From: Climacteris rufus
Taxonomy: Eukaryota; Chordata; Aves; Passeriformes; Climacteridae
Length of the DNA: 64,000 nucleotides
Direction: 5' to 3'
NCBI GenBank assembly: GCA_013398175.1
Contig: VZRZ01008718.1
Coordinates: 1,101,425 to 1,165,424 of the forward strand
Positions 12,411-23,989 of this stretch are shown here, in pieces. The notes beneath the pieces are model-generated. The model was not told where the DNA came from. It did not search any database and saw nothing but the letters and a program-made list of their open reading frames with translations. The translations under genes were made by a program, and so were the position numbers. Numbering within the stretch: position 1 is the first letter of the stretch; the number at the start of each line of letters is the position of its first letter.

Positions 12411-12711
12411 TGTGGCAGCGGGCAGCAATAAAGGTATGGCACATACCATGGTTCGCAGAGATACGAGAGCCAGTGAGCGAGCCCTGTTTATTGTATTGTG
12501 CTTTTTATAGTAGGAACCCGGATACATGATATGCTTAAAACTCAAACACCCCCCCAATATGGTTGGATGGGCTCTACACTGCCCTAATCCAAAACATATC
12601 ATACCCGGACAACAACAACAGGTGCTTTATCTTATTGTTTCTCATACCTCCCATGGGAAAGAAGGATTTTTCTCACAAGTAGCCCCAGGCAGCAAGCTCC
12701 TGGCCGCTGCA
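12411..12711 (-). mobile_element. Short alpharetrovirus-like solo LTR
   Basis: The element is about 301 bp, reading TGCAGCGGCC...GCTGCCACA in sense (minus). Flanks are ATTCTT (12405-12410) and GTTCTT (12712-12717), a 6-bp duplication with one mismatch. In sense, the TATA box CTATAAAAAG (12500-12510) is followed only about 20 bp later by ACAATACAATAAACAG (AATAAA at 12487-12492). A short R region and this ACAATAAA arrangement are known features of avian alpharetrovirus-type LTRs, which are also only about 300 bp long. It resembles 51078-51368 in layout. No internal sequence is attached. Confidence 0.72.
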
Positions 12712-12717
12712 GTTCTT

Positions 12718-15700
12718 CCTGTTGGTTTGTTGTTCTTTTATCTTAACTTTTCCCAGAAACCTGAGGTTTGAAGCTAAAGAAGCTGATTTTAGATAATTAT
12801 TTGCATTGAATGAGGGCTTTTTCCCCCAATATTCTTACCCATTTTGTAATTTTTCTTTACTATTTTAAGGTAGTCTTCATTTTTCATTGTAGTAAATGTT
12901 TAATGTTATGACAGTATGTTTTCTGGTTTAGTTGTGGTTTTGTTCATTTGTTTCTGTTGTTATTATTTGAAATTTTTGAGGTTCCTTACATTTATAGAAT
13001 ATATGAGAATTAATGTCTCAGACCTGGACAAATTAAACAAAAAAATCTAAACAAAAAATCTAAACAAATTAGTAGCATCAATGCCTTAATTGCTGGATAT
13101 GTATGATACTGAGATTTGTGTTCTTGGCCTTCTCCATATAAATGATGTGTGTTATTATCACGAAGTTATTGGTTATTCTACCTGGTAATGCACAACATTG
13201 CTTTATTAATATATAATTTCTTCATTCAATGGTCAAGATGCAAGGCCCTAAAACACTCAATAGTTTTAAACTACATTGCTTTGTTTTCACTCTTCCACAC
13301 ATTTTTCTGATGAAAAAATGCCTCTGAAGCATTTTGCAAGTTGTTTTTCATAATTTATTTTCCATATTAAGCCTATGGATAGTGTGTCCTATCTTATTGT
13401 AAACCTTATGCCTTCATCCTTAAGAAAAAAAGAAAAAAAGAAAGCCAAAGCCACCTAATATATGAACTGGTTAAAAAAACTATCTCTAAATAAAATAGAA
13501 AATTCAGTATTTTCACATCAAAATTTAATATTTCTTTAATTAGTTGTCCTTCCAGAGTCATATAAGCCATGAGAAATTACTTTTTGTTTTTGTGTAAAGT
13601 TACTTTAACTTTATAAATTTCCTTGGTTTTATAAGAGATCAATAGATTGGAGTTGACATTCTTGTACTTGTTTGAACAATGACAGTCAGTTATTTTACTA
13701 GCCTTTAAACACATTTCCAAACTGTCCAGCTTTACATTCATGATGACTTAGGGGAAATTTGCAGTGTTAATTTTGCTAGTAGTAAAATGGGCATATTCCA
13801 CTGAGATGTCTAGTTGAAGTATCCATAGTTGTCCTAGGCTTGATTCCAGAGTCTGTGTAGGAAATAAGTAGACACGGATAACTTACATTTAATAATGCTG
13901 TCACTTCAGCCTTCTCAGAACTCTTGTGTTACAGTAATAACTTTGTGTTCCTATAAATAAAGGTTCTTACACATAACTAACTGTAATCGTGATTTTAAAG
14001 GTTTTAAAATAAACACATGCGAAATTTGAAGCCAAATCATTTAGTATTCAGTTTACTATGTTCATGAATAACTTTTGAAGAATTGTGGATTTATTTATTT
14101 ATTTTATTTTTTTGGAGGAGATGCTGCATTCCAGAAGTTGATTTAGAACTGGATGACTCTTTAGAATTTTCCTGTATTTTTAAAATTTTTGAATTTTTGA
14201 AATTATATATATAAAAGACCTAAATATTTTTATATTTTTCTTGATATGGTAGTAAAAATATTTGTGATTATTTCCACTGACAATAATTTTTTTTTTTTTT
14301 TTGTTAAGAGGTGCCTGTGTATCTTTCTTGGGAATATAATTATGTCTTAAAGATTAATGCATTCCTTGGTTATCTGACTCACAAATACTAAAAGACAAGA
14401 CAAGAGAAGACATTTCTATCTTACAGTGAATGAAATAAATTGTGAACTACAGTTATATATTTATATATATATATATCAGTTTCATAAGGATATGACAGAA
14501 AGGAAAATACTGGCTAAACAACTAAGAAAGATTTTTTGTATGTCCTCAGAGGGTAGGAAAGAAGTAAACTTACATATATATGTGGCATAACAAATATGTC
14601 AAGGGGAGATAGCTTACCACATTCTTATAGCCAATTTGCAGCAACCCTAACAGGGAGAGTGAACTGCAAACAGATGAGGACATTTCCACTGCCAGCTGCA
14701 GCAAAACAGGGGTGTCATTCTACATCTCTTCCAAACTCTGCCACTTGCTTGAACTGTATCCTAACACAGACAAGAAATCGTTTTCTTCTGTTTCCTTAGA
14801 GAATTTCTTTGTTTCCCCTTTGTTGGTTTGTTTACAGCAGCAATGGAACATGGATTTATTTTTTACATTTGCACTTCTTTTTATAACTGAAAGAGGAGTG
14901 AAAATCTTTTGCTTCTTTTTTCTCTTCTCCAGGGAGGGAAAAATAAGTCTTCTCACACAGTTAGAACAGTTTGATCTCTGAAAAGGAATGGAGGACATCA
15001 CAAAACATTGTAAGAGACCATGGACTGTGCCATTCACCCACACCCCTTTGGAAATTACCACTGCATTTTTGCATTTGAAAATTATGATTCATTTTCTCAG
15101 TTGATTATGAAAACTCTCACTCATTACTAGTACTAGTACTAACTTTGCATTTATTGCCTTTAGGACTACTACACCCTATAAAAGCAGGAAAATACATCTC
15201 AGAAAATATAAGCATCCTGCTAGTTATACCAGGAAAATATAAAATAGTGGACAGAATACGAAGAGCAGTTATGAAGCCACCAGAAATAGGAAGTTATTGA
15301 CTGTATCACTCCAAGAGAAAAGAGGCTCAATTTCAAAGCCGACTCTAAGAATTCCTACCTTACCTTTTAAGTAGAAATTCTTTCAGAGAGTTTCTAAAAC
15401 CTTCTTGAAACTCCCAAATTAAAATTCTAGTGCTATTTTTTGAGAGAATCAGTAAGGACTTCAGAGTTTTATCCACGGAAATCAGAAAACAATGTTTTAG
15501 AAGTTTTGAACTACTAAGAGATCATATAACATTAGATGAAGCTGGTGCAAAAGCACTGTAGCTACCAATGAAAATTCTTCATTTTCATATGAAATATATT
15601 GGCTTGAGTGGTTTCTGCTTTCAGGGAAAATATCTTCTTTTTCAATTTTTTTTCTTTAACATTTCTAATACTCAAACATAAGAAGTACTTTGCACTAGAA

Positions 15701-17136
15701 AGCACAGTCAACAGAGGACAGGCTAGAGAGATGAGAAAAGGAAAGAAGGAAGAGGAAAGCTGAGACAGGTTATCTTTTGAGAAAGGGTTGGAAGTGTTGT
15801 AATCTCATGTTAGCAGGTGTAACACTTTTTTTTGCTTTCAGTGGAATGCTGTTTCAAAGAGTCTTCCTTGTCCAAAACAGAATAACACTTTCCAGCAAAA
15901 CTGTGTAGAACATCTTGAAACAAAGTAAAGCAAAACAAAAATTAGACAAAATTAAATAAGCAAAACAATTTTTGATGAAACATGACATCGCAGTACTATA
16001 ATAATGATTAGTGTTTTGGAGACTGTACAAGCATTTATACTGGCTATGTAGAGATATTATGGTGAGTTTCAAAACTAAACTCATTTATTTTTGTACTTCT
16101 TTATTGATAAGAATTGCTTTAATAGCTATTTTCAAACTTAACTGACTCTTTTGCTAGAAGTTATTTCATATGCTTTTCCACTATCTTAAATTTTCCCTTA
16201 TATTGGGTTAAATTACCCAAGGCAAATGCTTCAAAGTAAACTCCAACAAGACTTCTGTGTTTGAAGGTTAGCAGAGAATAATATTTACACACACATGCAT
16301 ACACATATGACCCCGGAGATTCAAATACCTTTTCATCTCCCAGACTAACAACTTCTGACCTGTTTCTGTGATTTTGTAGTTTGTCCAGGAATGTTTCATA
16401 AAAAAAACTCCAAACAACAAAACTCTAATTGCATTAGAAATCAAGTTGATTGTTATTATCTAGTACACTCAATTTACAAAAAGAAGAACTGTGTTTTCAT
16501 AAGGACAGAATGTATTTAGCTGTTTTGTTGGATTCTGTTCTTGCATGTTGCAATTTTTAGTCAAACTGACACATTGCATTTGGTCTCAGAAATCTGGTGA
16601 AAGAGACACTTTGAACAATGCACTTTAACACAGAAACAATTACAAGTGATGCACAGAGGATAAGACTGAGCTTCTGTTTTCACATCCATAGCTCATTTGT
16701 ACAGATTTTGTCTGCCTGTATAGCAGACATAGGTATTTTTGGCCTAATTTCTGAAGTGATTTGTGAAGAAAATGTACTTCTGGATTGGAATAAGGTCTTT
16801 GTGATTTCCCTTAGCACTCAAAAATATTTTAGAGGGAGTTCTGAGCCACCTATTCTAGTGTGTTCAAGAGCCACAGCTGACTTGAAAGATCCAAATTTCT
16901 GTCTATTTATATAGTAGTAGCTATAGTTTCAAAATTAGACAGTCCTCAACAGCTGCTAAGGAACAGGCTAGATAAGACTATGTAAAGTTCATTTGAAAAT
17001 CTGTTTATGAATGAGATGACTTTTAAAAATAACCAAGCTCTATATGCTTTGGTTGTCTCCACTTGTGACTATATGTGAACACACATGGCTTACCTAAGTT
17101 GCAAAAGTTTTGTTTAGAAATATTTGGAAAGTAGTT
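12718..17136. other. AT-rich spacer, simple repeats only
   Basis: Over 4 kb of AT-rich DNA with no convincing gene or interspersed repeat. It contains a T tract (14287-14302), an (AT)n tract (about 14452-14477) and an A-rich AAAG-type run near 13420-13445. Confidence 0.5.
14452..14477. repeat. (AT)n microsatellite
   Basis: A short run of alternating A and T, broken once by TTT. Confidence 0.75.
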
Positions 17137-17142
17137 TTGCAC

Positions 17143-17826
17143 TGTAGCCGCACTGGGGTGCGCGCTCTGCCGAGGGCTGGGGACAGGCCCGAGGGCGCAC
17201 GGCGTCCTGCGCTGGCTTTCCCTGGTGGTACGGGGGCTGGCTGCCAAGCCGCAGCGCCTTTCCCCCAAGCAGGGTTCCAGCCGCGCCTGGCTGGACAGTG
17301 CCGGCTCCTCTGGTGAGCAGGTTTGCCCATAGCCCGGTGGTCTTAGGCGGTAGGTGAGAACAAAGACCAAAGGAGGGGCCTTTGTCCAGTGATTTCAGCT
17401 CTTTATTAAGGGCAGGGCAGCAGGAGAGGGTCCAGGGAAGGGTCCGGGAGCGGGAGCAGGAGCAGGAACGAGGGCCCAGGTGAGCTGAAGGGTTCCGGAG
17501 CAAAGGACCTGGCTCACCGAAAGACAGGGCTTTATATAGGGAAAGGCAGGGGAGGGTACAGCCAATGGGGGAACAGAAATTACAATATAACCAATGAGTA
17601 ACCGAGGATACAAGAACTTGCCAGAACATAACCATATATGGGACATTATGTAACTGGGTAATAAACCAATGGAAACAACTTATGCAAAAAGCAACCGAAA
17701 GGAATCATGGATGGGGTAACAGTGTCACCCTAACCAGAATAACTGTCTCAGAGGGCAGTGTGCTGAGCTCCCTTCCACCACTGTCGAGGCCTGCTGGCTG
17801 TGGCTCTAGCCTCGCACACTGCCACA
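17143..17826 (-). mobile_element. Solo LTR with perfect 6-bp TSD
   Basis: A 684-bp element begins TGTAGCCGCA on the plus strand and ends CACTGCCACA, flanked by perfect TTGCAC duplications (17137-17142 and 17827-17832). On the minus strand it reads TGTGGCAGTGTGCGAGG, then U3 with CCAAT-type motifs. The TATA box CCTATATAAAG (17531-17540) follows, then CTTAATAAAG (AATAAA at 17402-17407), then a GC- and CpG-rich U5. The 6-bp duplication points to a class II (ERVK-like) retrovirus. It is the same family as 55914-56662, sharing the U3 start and the GAGCC/GAGGCCACAGC segment. Sharp ends and intact duplications suggest moderate age. Confidence 0.9.
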
Positions 17827-17832
17827 TTGCAC

Positions 17833-20800
17833 CTAATTATTAGATGATAATGTAAATACCAAGTATTGCTATTTTGCTGGCCAAGAAGGAGCAGAAACAA
17901 GCATGCAGGATCCATTAGACAAGTATGAATTTCCCTTTCATTTCATTAGAAAATCAAGTATATTTAGACATACAAAGCAACAGAATGAATCATATCACAT
18001 AAATGGAGAACAAAGGATCTATTTTGAAAACATTATTCTTAATGAAAGTATTTTCATCTACCAAAGCAAGCTGACATAAATTCTTTTTTAGATTCACTAC
18101 TGAAGTTGACTTTTTTGAACTCTTTAAAGACTTTTGCATTGTATTCATGGTAGGATCAGGTATATCAGGCTATCAGATAATAGTCTTGCTTTTCCCTCTC
18201 TTTAACTTGAAATGAAATGTAAAAAATTGAAAATAAAAAATAAATAAATTCAAATGCTTGTCTTATGGACAAGGAAGAAAAATTTCAAGCATATTTTTAC
18301 AACCTGAGAACTGTTACACAATTTGTAAGATTTTGTTCAGGTAAGTAACAGAATGAGTAAGAGAAACACCTAAAAAACCTTTTTTAACGAGTTATAAAAT
18401 GGGCTTAAACATTTACATCTATAAATGAATAAAAATGTTTAGATCATGTCTACAATAGAAAATATTAAGAAACAGAAAGGAAAACCTTTCCTAGACGTTT
18501 TATCACTTAACCATGCAATATTAATCCTTATTTTTCAAAAACTACAAACACTAATTTTTTAGGTAACTCTGAAAAGAAAATATCAAAGTTTTATAAGCAC
18601 TAAAGGGACTGAAGGGACACAAGGAGTTATAAATAAAAATTCTGTGATAAATCAAACAAGATACATACATATGTGTATGGCTAAGACACGGAAAATACAT
18701 GTGAGATATCTACACGTGGTGCTCTTTAACAAAATTATATGAATTTTTAATACCTGCACAAGGCAATAGAGATTTAGAACTGAAGCAAGTATATAAATTT
18801 GAGCAATAAATTCTCAAGCCCTGTGTTCTACAGCAGTTTCTATGTGCTACTGTGGGAGTTTGGAAAGAGAAAAATCCTAGAAGCAGAAGAAATTTAACAA
18901 GTTGTACAAGTTGAATAAAAATGGGGGGGAAAATTGTAGTTTTAATTGAATGGCAATGAGGTGTGTGAAGGAGAGGAGTTCAGACAAAGTGGACACAACA
19001 GCTTTCAACCCAGTGAGTAATGGTGATATGAGCTGCCTTATCCCAGCCTCAGTCTAACACTCACTCCAACTGTACATAACACCGCATAGTACTGAAGTTC
19101 AGTAGCTTTAAGGTCTTTGTTTTTCATGTATTTGCACCATCAATAAATATGAAAGTATCAGTAAATATTAAGGAGAGGAGAGGAGAAATTGCCATTTGAG
19201 GGATATATATAAATTTTATTGAAAAAATATAAGAAATAAAACAGGAATTTTGGTATAGAATCTCTAAATATATCAACCTGGGATTTTTCATAACCTTAGT
19301 GTGATTAAGAACACTTCACATAAGCATTCTATGAACAGAGGACCTATAAGAGGATATTATTACTCTCATATCCAAGATGTGATTTGCCTGTCATTTACCA
19401 CAAATCAGGCTTCTCTAGAACCCTAGCAGAGTGACAATAGGTGTATGTGCTCACACCTGTGTTTATAGACTGTCCTGCAAAATGCCTTGCACAATTTTGG
19501 CAAGGTATTTATTGTATAGAACATAAGCAAGCAAATAGACAAAGACAAGATATTCCTTTTTAAATGAAGGTGAAAGAAAAACCCTAGAGTGGTCCCAAAG
19601 AAAAAGAGAAACCTAAGCAGTGAAATAACATGAATTATGTGAGCTCAAAGGCAAGGCATTAATGAAAAGTCACTATTGCCATTTAAACAATAGCATATTG
19701 AGTCTCCAAAAGTAATCTGAGAAGTCAGAATTAGCCTGGAAAGTAACAGTCAAATCTTGGTGGTGGGTGCTATGCAGAGGGTCTGCATGGAGATATGTGT
19801 CAAGAAATCCTGAGACAGAAAAGCTCCTTCTCAATTCAGACCCAAGGAAATGGCAAAAGTGTCTGGGGATATGATGGCTGGAACATCTGACAGCACTCTG
19901 GTGAAAGGCCAAGGGGGGCACTAGGCCAGCTGCCATCACAGCTAAGTTCACCACCTAAGGAGACAGAAATTCTTCTCTGCCTGTCATCAGAGAACTGCAT
20001 CTGTTTCTCTAAATGATATACAAGACCTTATGTACGTAGCAGGAACCTTTGCCTCAGAAACTGAGCGTAGCACAAGGGAGCTGGGGAGAATGAGCTGTCC
20101 CTCAGGAGCAAGGCCGGTCACACGGCCAGAGAGACAGCAGCTGTGACTGACAGGATCAGCTCCATCAGCTGAGAGTGCTTTTATGTTCTTGTTTTAATGT
20201 TCTTTATCCCTACATCTTTTTATGTTTCTCTTCAGTCATGTTGGCACAAAGGATTTTCTTTCGATCTGATTTATGCCCTAGCCAGGGGCTGTCTTGCTCT
20301 AAAGAGGGTCAAGAAAATGGAAGAACAAGCATGGGTGACTTCTTTCCTATCTCATTTAGAAGACATGCATGATGGCTTTCAAAAACACTTCTTAATTCAA
20401 GAAGTCTCTCAATAAAAGTTTAAAGAAAGAAAGAAATATACAAACGAGCAAACAAAAAAACTCAAACCAACCAACCAGACCAACAAAACCCCCAAAATTT
20501 TCTCATTTCTTTCCAGGAAATGAAATTAAGGTAGATTATGCATCCTTCACTCCTGTGGTGATCCCATCTGTGTTTCTCAAACTACTTATGTAAGGCTGTC
20601 TTTCTTATGTATAGGAATAATGAAAATGAATATTTCTCCCTTTTTTGGAGGATGAGTAATCACTAATAATTCTGCCCAGAATAAAGCTCTAAAGCTCTTT
20701 CCAGTTTTCTTAGGAATATCTACAGAGAGGATCCTCATCTGCAGTCCATAATGATGATGATTCACTTCCTCACCACTCCCAAACTCTTCCCTTCCCCATG

Positions 20801-23490
20801 AAAACATTCAGTCTTGCAAACTCAGTAGTTTAATTTTAATTAAATCAACTATAAATAGATTTGTCTCAGCATGGAAAGAGTGATTTTTTAAATCAAGGTC
20901 TTGACTAATACATTTAATATTGCCAGGGAAAGAGAGGCACATGCCTAGAACCTAGTTAACCTATAACCACACCTTAAGTTTTGTATCTGCTTCGTACAGT
21001 TCTGTGCTATTAGCTGGACAGCCAAACTCTGTTGTGACTCAGCAATCATTTATTTACCTCAAGTGGTATAAATGGATAACCGCAATCACTATTTTAGCTT
21101 GTTTTCTATTGCTGTGGGTACATTTCACATTGGAGGGTCAGATGGATCTTAAAAATGTGTGAAAGCAAGTAATGTAATGCCTTTTCCTTGAAACCTGTGT
21201 AACCTCACCATGGTCTGGGTGGAAAGGTTTGATTATAACATGCCATTGATCCTAAACACCTAAGGAGGCATATTGAACCACAATAATATCTAATAAATCA
21301 AGTAAATAATAACACTTTTATTGGGGTCTTTCAAAATTCTTTCCCCCCCTTTTCACATCTGTTAAAAGATCTTACAGATGTTTCTCCAGCTTGCAGAAAC
21401 TCAAGTTTCCCATGCATAAACATCCTATATTTTAAACATTTTCTTTTGTACTTTATATTTTTTCCATAATTCAACTATACAATGAAGTTATAGTTATATG
21501 AGCCTTGTCTTGGGCAGAGTAATTTTTTTGCACTAGACTTGAAAGGGTGAAGCCTGGAGCCATGTGGGCATATGTAGGTTGTTATTCTATACCAACTCAC
21601 TCATCACTGGGGGTGGAAGTAAGGGTCTCTTGCTTTCCGGGAAGGAGGAGCATCAGGTGACTTCATTTGAGGTTCTGTTCAACATCTCTTTCCTTAGCTC
21701 CAATAGGCACACTATTTTATTAAATTATTGATAAAACATTTTGAAAGACCCAAGTGCAAAGAGATATACATATGCATGTCTTTAGCAAGATATTGCAATA
21801 TTTTTATTTTTATAAGAACTAAAAGTATTGATCTATCTTTGAGCACAGGCTTATATCTGGTTTACTATTTTCCCCCTCTCTTACTCCATAAACAGAATCA
21901 TGTGCACCACATCATTCTTCCTATTTGCCTTGACTAGATCATACCTTGAATGAATCAACAAAATCTGTCTTGGGACTAGAACAAATGTAGTGTTCATGTG
22001 TTACAGACGAAACATTAAGTGTGAGAAAACTTTGTTCTTCCTAGGCACATGTTCATACTGTCATTGCAGTCTTTTATTGCAGCTAAACAGCTACCAAACA
22101 GCCTTGACATTTATTAGATTATATCCTAGTACAAGAGGTCACATTCTTTCCCAGGCAGATCCCAAGTTGCTGGAATATGTGTTAAATTTGTGTAATATGA
22201 GTAAGAATTTTAAAAAGTCAGATCATGGTTGAATTTAGGGACCATACTACCTTCACAGAAAAAGCTTTTAACAATGAACTGGTGCTTTGTTGGACCTGAA
22301 TCTGGTAAATATATTGTAACTGTATATGGAAATCAGAAATACTTTGATCAGCATCAGTGACTTAAGAACCCTTCAAAATATCTGTGTGTAAGAGAGAATA
22401 CATAATTTCACTGACAAAGCTGTTTACTTCTGCACTGGTGTCTATCAGGTCCTTCATTGCTTAACTGTGTCTCATACCAGAACAACCAACTAATTCTGTC
22501 AATATGTAGAGATCCATGAGCTTGATAATACTGTTATCTATCATAAGAAGGACATATCACATTGCAGTGGTATTGAGAACCTTTCCCCTTAAAGTGGTAA
22601 AGACTAATCAAACTGTATCACCCATAACTTGGATGAGTGAGTTGTCTACTGGGGTACAAGAATTTTCATATGAAAGTTATCTTTGTCACTGATGAAACCA
22701 GGTAGGTTCTTGAAACCAAGTGAGTTTCAGTGAGAGAGCCTGATAGCACAGAGAATATGCCTTGCAAGAGACATGAGGATTGTTTTATTACTTTATGAAG
22801 AAGACCTGACATTTAAACACTCAGTAGTCAAATTAAATACGAGTAAGGTTGACACTTGATGTCTAAAAAATGCTTATGTCCTAAAACACGATGCATTTTA
22901 TGTTCATGTAAGATCCTCGGTTTCAGTAAGCTACATAATCATGTAAAACTGTGCAAGAACTTTTGATTTTACTGCAGTTTTAGTACAGAGCATTCAATAT
23001 TCAAGATGTTCAAAGAAAATTGATTTGGGTGTAACGAGTGTTTAGAGTTTGTAGCAAAAATATGTTCCCCATGTTTATAAATCATCTTAAATTAAGCAGA
23101 TTTTATCTACCTATAAAACATACAGATTATAACAATATCCGTGTACTGACTGGAAATCAAGTAAAATTTACAACCATTGTATGTGAATAAAGAGCTTTCT
23201 TCCAGTTAATTGAAATTCCAGAAATTTAAACACTCAAAAATTTTAAAAGGGATATATGTACTTTGTCCATCTCCTTTGAACTACTGGCAATTGCATTTAT
23301 CTACTTCATTTCCTCTTGATAATGTTATTTCATTTTGATGTGTCAAAGAATTGTACTTAGGAAGGTAAATAATTAGCCCACATACAGGTCACATTGTGTC
23401 ATTGACTTTGAACAGCCGTGTGAATTTCACAGAAAGTTGTGCTTTAGGTCATATTGATTGGGCTTGTGACATTTAAAAAAACATATTCAA
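17833..23490. other. Long AT-rich spacer, no gene recognised
   Basis: Mostly unique-looking AT-rich DNA. An AATAAA at 20411-20416 is followed by an A-rich tract to about 20495, which could mark the decayed 3' end of a retroposed copy, but no parent is recognisable. No long or homologous reading frame was seen. Confidence 0.5.
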
Positions 23491-23493
23491 ACG

Positions 23494-23513
23494 CACACAC
23501 ACACACACACACA
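23494..23513. repeat. (CA)n microsatellite
   Basis: Ten consecutive CA units. Confidence 0.9.
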
Positions 23514-23654
23514 TCTTTCTGATTCTCCTGTTTTCAGTCTTTCATATTTTATTTATTTTCTGTGTGCTGAGAAAGAAATAAATAATATGAATGAATTTTA
23601 TAACAGTACTTTGGTGAAGACTGCAGGAACATAAAAAGATGCTATAAAGAAGAA

Positions 23655-23985
23655 AGAGATTAATTGTACTTCATCGTCAAGAAAGACAGAACAAGAAATA
23701 ATTGCCTCAAGCTTCAGTGGGAAAAATGTAGGTTAAATATTAGGACAAAAGATTTACTACTGAAAGAGTAGTTAAACAATGGAACAAGCTGTCAAGGGAA
23801 GTTTTGTAACTGCTATAATTGGGATTATTAATGGCTAGAACAGTTGACCAAATAGAAAACATAGGTTACTGATAACTACATCCAGTTCTGCCATTATTTA
23901 GATAGATCTTGGTATCTAACATACAGATTGTGCAGCTGAAATATTGGCCCTCACTAGGTGAAGCAGATCTCTTCTACCCAGGAGG
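23655..23985 (+). mobile_element. Old CR1 LINE fragment, plus strand
   Basis: The plus strand carries the order of motifs found in the CR1 3' region. A segment GACAGAACAAGAAATAATTG is followed by CCTCAAGCTTCAGTGG, GGTTAAATATTAGGA, a TTACTACTGAAAGAGTAGTT stretch, AACAATGGAACAAGCTGTCA and AGGGAAG. The same order occurs in CR1 as the tract encoding the very end of the second frame and the 3' UTR. Divergence is high and the terminal ATTCTATGA repeat is not preserved, so the copy is old and the right end is approximate. Confidence 0.8.
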
Positions 23986-23989
23986 TTTT

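Noticed and set aside
17114..17635. 173-residue minus frame
   Set aside because: It lies almost entirely in a TSD-bounded solo LTR and has no protein-family features.
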